A DNA stretch of 44,628 bases from Mycobacteriaceae bacterium. GTDB taxonomy: Bacteria; Actinomycetota; Actinomycetes; Mycobacteriales; Mycobacteriaceae. The DNA is taken from positions 1-44,628 of the forward strand of contig JAFARC010000074.1 in NCBI GenBank assembly GCA_019245755.1, read 5' to 3'. A model generated the notes under the pieces. The model searched no databases. It had not been told where the DNA came from and worked only from the letters and a program-made list of their open reading frames with translations. A program made the position numbers and the translations under genes. Below are positions 7,051-15,454 of this stretch, piece by piece. How positions within the stretch are numbered: position 1 is the stretch's first letter; each line of letters opens with the position of its first letter.

Positions 7051-7458
7051 TCATTCGCCTTCGTCGGGGACGTCATGCCTGACGACGCGGACCCTGCCGC
7101 GCGGCAGGCACGCGGCATAGCCGTGGTATTTGCCGTAGAGCTCCCAGGCGGTGACACGCTCGTGCGGCGGTACGTCTATCACGTGGCCGTCCGAGAACTC
7201 CAGGTGCAGATGCCCGTCGTTGTCCCACTCCGCGCGCATGCACAGCGTTCCGGCGATGTCGAACAGCGGGCGTTCCTCGTTGCGAACGGCCATCGGGTCA
7301 ATGGGCACCACCTCGGCCGGGTATTCACCAACCGGTGGCACCGTCAGCCGCAGCGGAACCGAGATCACCAATTCGTTGTAGCCATCCAGGTTCAGCACAA
7401 GGCCGTCGCGGAAATCGATCCGCTCCACCACACAGCCCTGGATCCACTGTTCGGTCAT
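7051..7458 (-). CDS. DUF6188-like small conserved protein
   Basis: A 135-residue soluble protein (MTEQWIQGCVVERIDFRDGL...). The pattern of short strands (LVLNLDGYNELVISVPLRL, HLHLEFSDGHVIDV) and the terminal WELYGKYHGY...PRGRVRVVRHD fit the actinobacterial DUF6188 family, whose function is unknown. The start at ATG 7456-7458 gives the usual length; an ATG/TTG-type start 10-12 codons upstream is possible. Convergent with the preceding small gene (35 bp between the stops) and divergent from the O-methyltransferase gene. Confidence 0.7.
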   Translation of the reverse strand: MTEQWIQGCVVERIDFRDGLVLNLDGYNELVISVPLRLTVPPVGEYPAEVVPIDPMAVRNEERPLFDIAGTLCMRAEWDNDGHLHLEFSDGHVIDVPPHERVTAWELYGKYHGYAACLPRGRVRVVRHDVPDEGE

Positions 7459-7544
7459 GATCTTCACTTTGAACGTCCGGTAAATCGTGCACAAGTAGTG
7501 GCGCGGCGGCGCGACGCTGAGCGGGGGCGCTTACCTTCGGTGTC

Positions 7545-8213
7545 ATGACCAATTCCCTCCAAGACGCCAAAGTCGCGACAACACTTGACCGGCTGTACAC
7601 CGCGGCTGCCGACCAGATACCCCTGATGCGGCAAAGGGGCGGCGAATTCCGGAAGAATTACGCATTGGCCAGCGCACAGGAGCGCGCCGACGCGCTCGCC
7701 GACATCTACATGCCCGTGACGCCGACCGCGGGTCGACTGCTGTATTCCCTGGTGCGCGCATCGCGACCGAGCACCATCGTCGAATTCGGCATGTCGTTCG
7801 GCATCTCCGCCATTCACCTGGCCGCCGCCGCGCGTGACAACGGCCATGGTCGCGTCGTCACCACCGAACTCAGCGCCGCCAAGATCGACGCGGCGAAGAA
7901 GAACTTCGCCGACGCCGGTTTGGACGACGCGATCACGGTCCTGGGAGGGGATGCGCTGACCACTTTGCGCAGCATCGACGGCCCGGTCGACTTCGTGCTC
8001 CTGGACGGCTGGAAGGAGCTGTATCTTCCGGTGATCAAGCTGGTCGAGGTGAAGCTGTCGGCGGGGTCCCTCATCGTTGCCGACAACACCTCGATCGACG
8101 ACACCAAGCCCTATCTCGACTACGTGCGCAACCCCGACAACGGCTACGTCAGCGTCAACTTTTCGGCCCGGGAGAGCGACAGCATGGAGATCACCTGCCG
8201 CGCCGTCGCGTAG
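7545..8213 (+). CDS. class I SAM-dependent O-methyltransferase
   Basis: A 222-residue protein of the small O-methyltransferase type (COMT/CCoAOMT-like or Methyltransf_24). Motif I is TIVEFGMSFGISAIHLA, followed by an acidic end of strand 2 (VVTTELS), then VDFVLLDGWKE, where the Asp commonly helps bind metal or substrate, and IVADNT, the Asp-Asn pair seen in metal-dependent catechol O-methyltransferases. The YMPVTPTAGRLL block before motif I is typical of this group. Substrate unknown; a small hydroxylated aromatic or lipid is likely. It lies 37 bp upstream of the SnoaL-like gene on the same strand, so they may form one transcript. Confidence 0.82.
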   Translation: MTNSLQDAKVATTLDRLYTAAADQIPLMRQRGGEFRKNYALASAQERADALADIYMPVTPTAGRLLYSLVRASRPSTIVEFGMSFGISAIHLAAAARDNGHGRVVTTELSAAKIDAAKKNFADAGLDDAITVLGGDALTTLRSIDGPVDFVLLDGWKELYLPVIKLVEVKLSAGSLIVADNTSIDDTKPYLDYVRNPDNGYVSVNFSARESDSMEITCRAVA

Positions 8214-8250
8214 CGGCGGCACTTATGTCCCGGGACCCAGGTGTGCTGCA

Positions 8251-8718
8251 ATGTCGGAGATGAACAACGCGGCAGCCGACAAAGAAGCCATCGAGCTGGT
8301 CAAGTACCGCTATCTGCGGGCCTTGGACACCAAGGATTGGGACGTCTTCGCCGGCACCCTGGCCGAAGACGTCACCGGTGACTACGGCGACCGACTCCAT
8401 TTCACCAACCGCACAGAACTTGTCGACTACATGCGGTCGTCGCTCGGCCCGGGTGTGCTCACCGAGCATCGCGTCACCCATCCGGAAATCACCGTCGACG
8501 GCGACGAAGCCACGGCCACCTGGTATTTGCAGGACCGGGTCATCGTCGCGGAGTTCAACTTCATGCTCATCGGCGCCGCGTTCTACCACGACACCTATCG
8601 CCGCACGGCCGACGGCTGGAAGATCAGCGCGACCGGCTATGACCGCACCTACGAGGCGACGATGTCGCTGGAGAGCCTGAACTTCAAAATCAAGCCGGGG
8701 CGCGCGCTGCACATCTGA
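8251..8718 (+). CDS. SnoaL-like / bile-acid-dehydratase-like protein (Rv0310c-like)
   Basis: A 155-residue NTF2-fold protein. The N-terminus EAIELVKYRYLRALDTKDWDVF and the core RLHFTNRTELVDYMRSSLG are typical of SnoaL_4 and BaiE-like proteins, with a Tyr and Asp near the N-terminus (KYRY, LDTKDWD), a His in TEHRVTHPEI, and YHDTYRRTADGWKI at the end. Related proteins dehydrate or isomerise steroid- and polyketide-like ring systems. The start ATG 8251 follows the O-methyltransferase by 37 bp. It ends 4 bp before the stop of the convergent L,D-transpeptidase-like gene. Substrate unknown; steroid or aromatic turnover is a reasonable guess. Confidence 0.82.
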   Translation: MSEMNNAAADKEAIELVKYRYLRALDTKDWDVFAGTLAEDVTGDYGDRLHFTNRTELVDYMRSSLGPGVLTEHRVTHPEITVDGDEATATWYLQDRVIVAEFNFMLIGAAFYHDTYRRTADGWKISATGYDRTYEATMSLESLNFKIKPGRALHI

Positions 8719-8722
8719 GGAT

Positions 8723-9367
8723 TCATTTCGCGATCGCGATCAGCGCGCCGGGCCGCATCCACCGGATCATCTGCACCAGTGTGCCGTCGTCAATCGCGAC
8801 GCAGCCGGCGGTCGGCCCACCGTCGGTGGAGTGCATGAAAAAGGCTGAACCGTCGCCTGGCACACGGGACTTGTTGACGCCCATGACCACCGAGTGCACG
8901 TACTCCGGGATGTCGAGGTTCTCGCTCGCCGACGTGTCGAAAGGACACTGATCTTTCTGGCAGCGCTGGTGGGTGTTGAAGGTTGGGCTCTTCTCGTCGC
9001 CGTCCCACCAGTCGTCCGGACCGACCTGGACATATTGCAGTCCGCCGCCGGGGGACGGCGCGGTACCGAATACGTAGTCGAGGGTGAAGATGCCCATCGG
9101 TGTCGCGGGATCGCCGTCCTTGGCTTGCGGAGTCAGTCCGGCCGAGCCGATATGCGCGGGTATCCCCACTCCGATCGGCTGCCACCCTGCGGTGCTCTGT
9201 TGCCAGACGTCCATCCTCGCCGACGAACCGCCTACCCCGACGACGGAGATGACCTGCGTCGCATTGCCGACCGAGCCCGCGAACCACGGGTTGCCGGTTG
9301 CGCGGGCCGCCGGCGGCCCGGCGAGCAGCAGGCAGCCTGCAGCCAGCGATGCCAGGAGTCGACGCAC
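8723..9367 (-). CDS. exported L,D-transpeptidase-like (YkuD-type) protein, Rv0309-like
   Basis: A 214-residue exported protein. The GTG at 9365-9367 begins VRRLLASLAAGCLLLAGPPAARA, a signal peptide; the longer upstream frame lacks this logic. The catalytic region FMHSTDGGPTAGCVAIDD near the C-terminus has the His and Cys of the YkuD fold (motif H...S/T-x-G-C). DGDPATPMGIFTLDYVFG is the usual 'xTPxGxF' substrate-loop block. Classical L,D-transpeptidases link meso-DAP residues of peptidoglycan. This family (Rv0309 in H37Rv, from memory) has no Ig-like domains and may act as a hydrolase or carboxypeptidase instead. It lies 76 bp downstream of the PAP2 gene on the same strand. Confidence 0.85.
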   Translation of the reverse strand: MRRLLASLAAGCLLLAGPPAARATGNPWFAGSVGNATQVISVVGVGGSSARMDVWQQSTAGWQPIGVGIPAHIGSAGLTPQAKDGDPATPMGIFTLDYVFGTAPSPGGGLQYVQVGPDDWWDGDEKSPTFNTHQRCQKDQCPFDTSASENLDIPEYVHSVVMGVNKSRVPGDGSAFFMHSTDGGPTAGCVAIDDGTLVQMIRWMRPGALIAIAK

Positions 9368-9443
9368 CGATCCATCGTCGAGGGCTATCACAATCAAGGT
9401 CAAGTCAAAATTGAGACACGGTTTCCGGGCATCCCAATGCTTT

Positions 9444-10121
9444 TCAACGTGATGCGGCCGGGGCCGACGTGATGTGCGGTGCGGTGGCTGTCGCAAGAGG
9501 CACCGGCCGAAAAACCAAGAGGCACAGGAAGAACCACAGATAACCCAGCGCCCATCCGGCGAGCACGTCGGATGGGTAGTGCACGTTGAGCAGGACGCGG
9601 CCGACGCCGACGGAAATGACGATCAGCGCGCCGAGCACGGTCGCGACCGTTCGCAGGCGGCCAGCGAAAAGCCCTGCCGACACCGTCAGCAGCGCCAGCA
9701 CCGCCGCCATCACGTCCAGGGCATGTCCGGAGGGAAACGAGCTCAACCCGGCATCGACCAGCGCTCCGGGCGGCCGCGGCCGGCCGGCGATCGCCTTGGC
9801 CAGGTCTGTCACATATCCGGAGAGCCACATCGTCGCCACCAGAAACAGCGCAGCCCGCAGATTGCGGCGCAGCACCGCGATGACGATGACGCCGGCGCCC
9901 AGCACCCGAACGCCGGTGGGGCCGAGAACCGCGCAGAAGACGTTCCAGAACAGTGCCCACCCGTGATGGTGCACCCCGTACTGATGCAGCGGTCGCATTG
10001 TGGCGGACTCGATGCCGTCCAGCCAGTGCCACCGATAGCCGAACCACATCAGCGCATACACCGCGATGGCGATCGCGGCCACGATGAGCCCGATTCGCAG
10101 TTGCCGTGTCACGCCTACCAC
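9444..10121 (-). CDS. membrane PAP2-family phosphatase (Rv0308-like)
   Basis: About 225 residues with five to six membrane segments. All three PAP2 signatures are visible: KAIAGRPRP (K-X6-RP), SSFPSGH (catalytic support His) and GRVLLNVHYPSDVLAG (R-X5-H-X3-D with nucleophile His). The active site would face outside the cytoplasmic membrane. Substrates of this class include undecaprenyl pyrophosphate, phosphatidic acid and phosphatidylglycerol phosphate, and sequence does not decide between them. The GTG at 10121 or the one at 10112 are both possible starts; the frame further upstream is not conserved-looking. It is divergent from the sulfatase gene and probably precedes the transpeptidase-like gene in one transcript. 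Confidence 0.87.
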   Translation of the reverse strand: MVGVTRQLRIGLIVAAIAIAVYALMWFGYRWHWLDGIESATMRPLHQYGVHHHGWALFWNVFCAVLGPTGVRVLGAGVIVIAVLRRNLRAALFLVATMWLSGYVTDLAKAIAGRPRPPGALVDAGLSSFPSGHALDVMAAVLALLTVSAGLFAGRLRTVATVLGALIVISVGVGRVLLNVHYPSDVLAGWALGYLWFFLCLLVFRPVPLATATAPHITSAPAASR

Positions 10122-10257
10122 AGTTCCAGATCGGAAGGTTATCGGGCTCAGCGGTGGGCGCGGGGTTAAGCCCGGTGATCCGGGTGAAGCAAACAATGTG
10201 CACTCCGGCTATGTTCGGCAACGGTATGAGCCTGGGCCCAGCGGGAGGAGGTAGGTC

Positions 10258-11649
10258 ATGGCGGCGCACCGACGCGACAACGTGCTGATCGTGCACTGCC
10301 ATGACCTCGGCCGCTGCCTGAACGTGTACGGCCACCGCGGTGTCAGAAGCCCGCGCCTGGACCAGCTAGCCGCCGAGGGAATCCTGTTCACCAGGGCTCA
10401 TGCGACCGCTCCCCTGTGCTCGCCGTCGCGGGGATCGCTGTTCACCGGCCGGTATCCGCACAGCAATGGCCTGGTCGGCCTCGCGCACCACGGCTGGGAA
10501 TACCGCTCCGGCGTGCGCACGCTGCCGCAGATCCTCGGCGAGGCCGGCTGGTATTCGGCGCTCTTCGGTATGCAGCACGAGACGTCGTATCCCGCGCGGC
10601 TGGGCTTCGACGAGTTCGACGTGTCCAATTCCTACTGCGAATACGTGGTTCCCAAGGCGCAGGACTGGCTGACCGAAAGCGCACCGTTGCAGGACGGCGA
10701 CCCGTTTCTGCTGACCGCCGGATTCTTCGAGACCCACCGTCCCTATCCGCGCGATCGCTACCAGCCGGCCGATCCGGCGAGCGTCGAAGTGCCCGACTAC
10801 CTGCCCGACACCCCCGAAGTCCGCGTCGACCTCGCCGAGTTCTACGGCGCGATCGAGGTGGCCGACACCGCCACCGGCCGACTGCTCGACACACTGGTGG
10901 CAACCGGCCTGGACACCTCGACCTGGGTGGTGTTCTTCACCGACCACGGGCCCCCCTTCCCGCGGGCGAAGTCAACGCTCTACGACGCGGGGACCGGCAT
11001 CGCGATGATCGTCCGGCCGCCCAAGCGGCTCGGCATCGCGCCACGGGTCTACGACGGGTTGTTCGGCGGCGTCGACCTGGTGCCGACACTGCTGGATCTA
11101 CTGGGCGTCGATATCCCGGCCGACGTGGAAGGAAGGTCGCATGCACGCAGTTTGCTGAATCCGCCTCCGGGCGGACTTACGGTCCGTGATCAGGTGTACA
11201 CCGAGAAGACCTATCACGATTCGTTCGATCCGATACGTGCGATACGCACGAAGGAATACAGCTACATCGAAAATTACGCTCGCCGACCGCTGGTCGACTT
11301 GCCATGGGATATCGAGGAAAGTCCGTCCGGTAAAGCAATCGAACCGTATGTGCAAGCGCCGCGCCCGGCGCGCGAACTCTATGATCTGCTCGACGACCCG
11401 ACCGAGATCGACAACCTTCTCATCGGCGAGGACACCGAACGTGCCGAGGCCATCGCCAACGAGTTCGCCGTACGGTTGCACGACTGGCGAGTGAGAACCG
11501 GCGACGTCATCCCCTCGGAATTCGCCGGCACTCGAATATCGGTCCGGTACACCGAGACCTACCTGAGCATTCACCGGCGCAAACCCACATCACGGTCGGC
11601 GATCGCCGCCGAACGGGGCATCGAGGAAGAAGTCAAGTCGAAGCAATAA
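10258..11649 (+). CDS. type I sulfatase (Rv0296c-like)
   Basis: A 463-residue alkaline-phosphatase-fold sulfatase. The maturation motif CSPSR starts at Cys54, which a formylglycine-generating enzyme would convert to the catalytic aldehyde. Metal ligands include an early Asp (HCHD at 13-16) and the later FFTDHG block. No signal peptide is visible, so it is probably cytoplasmic. It removes sulfate from an unknown organic sulfate ester. The ATG at 10258 follows GGAGGAGG. It stands 64 bp upstream of the Stf0 sulfotransferase gene and the PAPS-forming genes, so one cluster holds both addition and removal of sulfate. From memory it corresponds to Rv0296c, which also adjoins stf0 in M. tuberculosis. 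Confidence 0.9.
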   Translation: MAAHRRDNVLIVHCHDLGRCLNVYGHRGVRSPRLDQLAAEGILFTRAHATAPLCSPSRGSLFTGRYPHSNGLVGLAHHGWEYRSGVRTLPQILGEAGWYSALFGMQHETSYPARLGFDEFDVSNSYCEYVVPKAQDWLTESAPLQDGDPFLLTAGFFETHRPYPRDRYQPADPASVEVPDYLPDTPEVRVDLAEFYGAIEVADTATGRLLDTLVATGLDTSTWVVFFTDHGPPFPRAKSTLYDAGTGIAMIVRPPKRLGIAPRVYDGLFGGVDLVPTLLDLLGVDIPADVEGRSHARSLLNPPPGGLTVRDQVYTEKTYHDSFDPIRAIRTKEYSYIENYARRPLVDLPWDIEESPSGKAIEPYVQAPRPARELYDLLDDPTEIDNLLIGEDTERAEAIANEFAVRLHDWRVRTGDVIPSEFAGTRISVRYTETYLSIHRRKPTSRSAIAAERGIEEEVKSKQ

Positions 11650-11713
11650 TTTTGTTCAGGATGAAGGTAATTGGTCGTCTGCGATGGGATTCCGGTGCGG
11701 CTAGGCTTTCCCG

Positions 11714-12517
11714 GTGGCAGATACCCCGTCGTCGTATCTGGTGCTCGCCTCCCAGCGCAGCGGCAGCACGCTGCTGGTCGAGTCGTTGCGCGCCACCGGT
11801 GTCGCCGGCGAGCCCGGCGAGTTCTTTCAGTATCTGCCGAGCACCAGCCAGGCCCCGCAGCCGCGGGAGTGGTTCGCCGGGGTCGAAGACGAGTCGATCC
11901 TGCGCCTGCTGGACCCGCTGGACCCGGGCACACCCGACATCGCACCCGCGGAAATCTGGCGAGACTACATCCGCACGGTGGGCAGGACACCCAACGGCGT
12001 GTGGGGTGGCAAGCTGATGTGGAACCAGACGCCGCTGCTACTGAAACGCGCGGTCGGCCTACCGCACCGGTCCGGTGACGGCCTGCTCGCCGCGATCCGC
12101 GACGTCATCGGCGACGAACCGGTTCTCGTCCACGTTTATCGGCCCGATGTCGTGTCGCAGGCGGTGTCGTTCTGGCGGGCGGTGCAGACCCGGGTGTGGC
12201 GGGGCAGGCCCGACCCGATCCGCGACGCGCGAGCGCAATACCACCCCCGCGCCATCGCCCACATCGTGAAAATGCTCCGGGACCAAGAGCAGGGCTGGCG
12301 GTCCTGGTTCGCCGAGGAAAACCTCGAGCCGATCGAGGTTTCATATCCGGTGCTCTGGCGCAATCTCACCTCGGTGGTGGGCAGCATCCTGGAGGCGTTG
12401 GGGCTCGACCCGCGACTGGCACCCGAGTCCGTGCTGGAACGCCAGGCCGACCAGCGCTCCGACGCGTGGGTGGACCGCTACCGCGCCGATGCGGAGCGGG
12501 AGGGGCTGCCGACATGA
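11714..12517 (+). CDS. stf0: Stf0-type trehalose 2-O-sulfotransferase
   Basis: A 267-residue PAPS-dependent sulfotransferase. The N-terminal SQRSGSTLL (13-21) is the 5'-phosphosulfate-binding loop, and GEPGEFF (32-38) contains Glu36, at the position I recall as the proposed general base of the M. smegmatis enzyme. The family transfers sulfate from PAPS to the 2-position of trehalose, the first step to sulfolipid-1 in M. tuberculosis. The start is a GTG at 11714. Its stop overlaps the ATG of cysD by 4 nt (ATGA), so donor synthesis and transfer are translationally coupled. Whether this organism makes complete sulfolipids cannot be judged, as no pks2- or mmpL8-like gene is in the window. Confidence 0.92.
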   Translation: MADTPSSYLVLASQRSGSTLLVESLRATGVAGEPGEFFQYLPSTSQAPQPREWFAGVEDESILRLLDPLDPGTPDIAPAEIWRDYIRTVGRTPNGVWGGKLMWNQTPLLLKRAVGLPHRSGDGLLAAIRDVIGDEPVLVHVYRPDVVSQAVSFWRAVQTRVWRGRPDPIRDARAQYHPRAIAHIVKMLRDQEQGWRSWFAEENLEPIEVSYPVLWRNLTSVVGSILEALGLDPRLAPESVLERQADQRSDAWVDRYRADAEREGLPT

Positions 12518-13452
12518 CCGTCTCCGAAAGGCCCTGCGTGGCGCCGGCGGACGCCCGGCGCGTCGACAACCTACGGCTTCTGGAGGCCGAGGCCGTGCAC
12601 ATCATCCGTGAAGTGGTCGCCGAACTGGAGCGGCCGGTGCTGCTGTTCTCGGCGGGCAAGGATTCGATCGTACTGCTTCGCCTGGCGGAGAAGGCCTTTC
12701 GGCCGATGCCGTTGCCTTTTCCGGTGATGCACGTCGACACCGGCCACAACTTCGGTGAGGTCCTCGAGTTTCGAGACCGCAGGGTCACCGGCCACGGGCA
12801 CAAGCTGATCGTGGCGTCCGTCCAGGAATCGATCGACAGCGGCCGGGTGCCCGATCCGGGCCCGGGTGCCTCGCGCAACCGGCAGCAGACCCGCACGCTG
12901 CTCGACGCGTTGGACGCCGGCGGGTTCGACGCGGCGTTCGGCGGTGCCCGCCGCGACGAGGAGCGCGCCCGCGCCAAGGAACGGATTCTGAGCTTCCGCG
13001 ACGAGTTCGGCCAGTGGGATCCGCGCGCGCAGCGACCGGAGCCGTGGTCGCTGTACAACGGCCGGATCAAGAAGGGCGAGCAGGTTCGGGTGTTCCCCCT
13101 GAGCAACTGGACCGAGCTCGACGTCTGGCGCTACGTCCGGGTGGAAAACCTCGAGCTGCCATCGATCTATTACGCCCACCAGCGTGAGGTTTTCGAACGC
13201 GACGGCATCCTGCTGGCGGTGTCGGACTATGCCAGTCCGCGCGACGAGGAAACCTCCGCCGTGGAATGGGTGCGGTATCGCACCGTCGGTGATCTAACCA
13301 TCACCGGCGCGGTGCGGTCCCAGGCCACCGACATCGACCGGGTCATCGGCGAGATCTCGGCGGCGACGGTGTCCGAACGCGGTGAAACCCGCGCCGACGA
13401 TCGCACCTCGGCCGCAGCGATGGAGGACCGCAAGCGCGAGGGCTACTTCTGA
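12514..13452 (+). CDS. cysD: sulfate adenylyltransferase subunit 2
   Basis: A 312-residue ATP-pyrophosphatase-fold protein. The PP-loop SAGKDS is at 46-51. The blocks [21 protein letters not shown] and the C-terminal EDRKREGYF are characteristic of CysD. With CysN it forms adenosine 5'-phosphosulfate from ATP and sulfate, driven by GTP hydrolysis. It overlaps stf0 by 4 nt and shares a base with cysNC (TGATG), so the three are one operon. M. tuberculosis keeps its cysDNC elsewhere (Rv1285-Rv1286, from memory), so this may be a second, dedicated copy or a relocated one. The frame is open upstream inside stf0, but those residues have no CysD similarity. Confidence 0.95.
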   Translation: MTVSERPCVAPADARRVDNLRLLEAEAVHIIREVVAELERPVLLFSAGKDSIVLLRLAEKAFRPMPLPFPVMHVDTGHNFGEVLEFRDRRVTGHGHKLIVASVQESIDSGRVPDPGPGASRNRQQTRTLLDALDAGGFDAAFGGARRDEERARAKERILSFRDEFGQWDPRAQRPEPWSLYNGRIKKGEQVRVFPLSNWTELDVWRYVRVENLELPSIYYAHQREVFERDGILLAVSDYASPRDEETSAVEWVRYRTVGDLTITGAVRSQATDIDRVIGEISAATVSERGETRADDRTSAAAMEDRKREGYF

Positions 13453-15350
13453 TGACCGCTGCCGGCAAGACATTGCCTCCCTGGGGAGTAACGCGCCAGC
13501 TGCTACGCATCGCCACCGCCGGCTCGGTCGACGACGGCAAGAGCACGCTGATCGGCCGGTTGCTGCACGACACCGACAGCCTGCCGCTCGACCATCTGCA
13601 GGCGGTCACCGACGACGAGGGCATCGCGGACCTCGCGGCGCTGTCGGATGGTCTGCGCGCCGAGCGTGAGCAGGGCATCACGATCGACGTCGCGTATCGA
13701 TTCTTTTCGACCGACGCCCGCAGCTACATTCTGGCCGACACGCCCGGGCACGAGCGGTATACCCGCAACATGTTCACCGGCGCGTCCAACGCGCACGTCG
13801 CGATCCTGCTCGTGGACGCCCGCGCCGGTGTGCTGCGCCAGACCCGACGGCATGCCCGCATAGCGAAGCTGCTGGGCATCAAGCACTTTGTCGCCACCGT
13901 GAACAAGATCGACCTCGTCGACTTCGACCAGGTGCGGTTCACCGGCGTCGAGGACCAGCTGCGGCAGATGTCCACGCGGCTGGGCGGATTCGACATCACG
14001 GTGATCCCGATCGCGGCCAAACACGGCGACAACGTCGTGCACCGCTCGCCCCGCACGCCCTGGTACAACGGTCCCACGCTGCTGGAATACCTGGAAGGCG
14101 TCGAGCTGGCAGCGCCGCAGGCCGAGGCGTCCCGGCTGCGCCTGCCGGTGCAGTGGGTGTCGCGGCCGACCGGCGAGGTGCGCCGCCGTTACACCGGGCG
14201 TCTGGCGGCGGGCACGCTGAGCGTCGGCGATCCGGTGGTGTCGCTGCCCGCCGGCACCCGTTCGACCGTGACGGCACTGGACACTCTCGACGATGACCGC
14301 ACGACAGGGGTCGCCCCGCTTTCGGTGTCGATCGAACTGGCCGACGACATCGACGTCGGTCGCGGCGACGTGCTGGTCAGTGGAGCCGACGGCGCCGTGT
14401 CGCCGGTGCTGGCTCGGGAGCTGTACGCCACGGTGTGCTGGTTCGTCGACTCGCCGCTGCGCGCGGGCGACCGGCTGGCACTCAAGCAGACCACCAAGAC
14501 CGTCCGCGCGACGGTGCAGGCGCTGCACTCCCGGCTCGACCCGGAAACGCTCGACGAGCTGGACGGGCCGGTGGAGCTGGCGCTCAACGACATCGGGACG
14601 GTGACGCTTCGCACCAGCTCGGTGGTCGTCGCCGACAGCTACGCCGACAGTCGCGACACCGGCGCGTTCATCCTGATCGACGAGTCCACCAACGACACCA
14701 TCGGCGCCGGCACCATTCTCGAGGCGCGAGAGGTCAAGCCGGGCGCGCATCCGCGTAGCGACATCCGCTGGCACCCGTCGTCGCTGGACCGGGCCTACCG
14801 GTGGCAGGCCACCGGGCAGCCCGGGGCGACAATCTGGTTCACCGGCCTGCCGGCGTCCGGCAAATCCACGATCGCGGTCGCGGTGGAGCGTGCGCTTGTC
14901 GAGTCCGGCCGGGTGGCCTATCTGCTCGACGGCGACAACCTGCGCCACGGCCTCTCAGACGACCTCGGCTTCTCGCCGGGCGACCGAGCTGAAAACATCC
15001 GTCGGGTAGGGCATTTGACCAGATTGCTCGCCGACGCCGGCGTCGTCGCGTTGGCGTCGCTGGTGTCGCCGCTGAAGTCCGACCGCGAGATCGCCCGCGC
15101 GCTCAACGGTGCCGCCAAGTTGCCGTTCATCGAGGTGTACGTCGCCACATCGCTGGCCGAGTGCCAAAAGCGGGACCCCAAGGGCCTTTACGCTCGCGCA
15201 CGCAACGGTGAACTCACCGGCCTGACCGGTGTGGACGCCCCCTACGAGCCGCCGGAGAATCCGGATCTGGTGCTGGACACCACCGACGCCGACATCGACG
15301 ACCTGGTCACACGGGTGATCGCGGTGCTGAACGAACGCAGCCCGCGGTAG
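13452..15350 (+). CDS. cysNC: bifunctional sulfate adenylyltransferase subunit 1 / adenylylsulfate kinase
   Basis: A 632-residue fusion. The CysN part (about 1-435) has the GTPase P-loop GSVDDGKST at 24-32, DTPGH and NKID, followed by two beta-barrel domains. The CysC part (about 445-632) has the kinase P-loop GLPASGKST near 465-473, and LDGDNLRHGLSDDLGFS for APS binding. The protein activates sulfate with CysD and then phosphorylates APS to PAPS, the donor for Stf0. It is the last gene of the operon and is followed by an inverted repeat before the convergent tam gene. Length and domain order match the mycobacterial CysNC fusion. Confidence 0.96.
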   Translation: MTAAGKTLPPWGVTRQLLRIATAGSVDDGKSTLIGRLLHDTDSLPLDHLQAVTDDEGIADLAALSDGLRAEREQGITIDVAYRFFSTDARSYILADTPGHERYTRNMFTGASNAHVAILLVDARAGVLRQTRRHARIAKLLGIKHFVATVNKIDLVDFDQVRFTGVEDQLRQMSTRLGGFDITVIPIAAKHGDNVVHRSPRTPWYNGPTLLEYLEGVELAAPQAEASRLRLPVQWVSRPTGEVRRRYTGRLAAGTLSVGDPVVSLPAGTRSTVTALDTLDDDRTTGVAPLSVSIELADDIDVGRGDVLVSGADGAVSPVLARELYATVCWFVDSPLRAGDRLALKQTTKTVRATVQALHSRLDPETLDELDGPVELALNDIGTVTLRTSSVVVADSYADSRDTGAFILIDESTNDTIGAGTILEAREVKPGAHPRSDIRWHPSSLDRAYRWQATGQPGATIWFTGLPASGKSTIAVAVERALVESGRVAYLLDGDNLRHGLSDDLGFSPGDRAENIRRVGHLTRLLADAGVVALASLVSPLKSDREIARALNGAAKLPFIEVYVATSLAECQKRDPKGLYARARNGELTGLTGVDAPYEPPENPDLVLDTTDADIDDLVTRVIAVLNERSPR

Positions 15351-15372
15351 TCTGTCGGCCCGACCGGCACCG

Positions 15373-15428
15373 CGAACGTGCATCTGTTGCGAATTCGCCG
15401 GCTCGGAATCGCAGTGGCTGCACGTTCG
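15373..15428. terminator. inverted repeat between convergent cysNC and tam
   Basis: CGAACGTGCA (15373-15382) is exactly complementary to TGCACGTTCG (15419-15428), with an outer GCACC/GGTGC pair (15367-15371 and 15436-15440) and a 36-nt loop that has its own partial symmetry around TTCGCCGGC. It lies just after the cysNC stop and before the tam stop, so it could end transcription from both sides. No U-tract follows, as is common in mycobacteria. It may also be a copy of a dispersed intergenic repeat. Confidence 0.5.
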
Positions 15429-15454
15429 TGTCGCTGGTGCGGGTTCGGGGCCCC

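Noticed and set aside
7016..7548. Plus-strand frame across the DUF6188-like gene
   Set aside because: It is rich in Arg/His/Val from antisense reading and has no family features; the minus-strand protein is better supported.
12196..12513. Long N-terminal extension of CysD
   Set aside because: These codons are the out-of-frame shadow of stf0; CysD similarity starts at ATG 12514, which makes a standard ATGA overlap.
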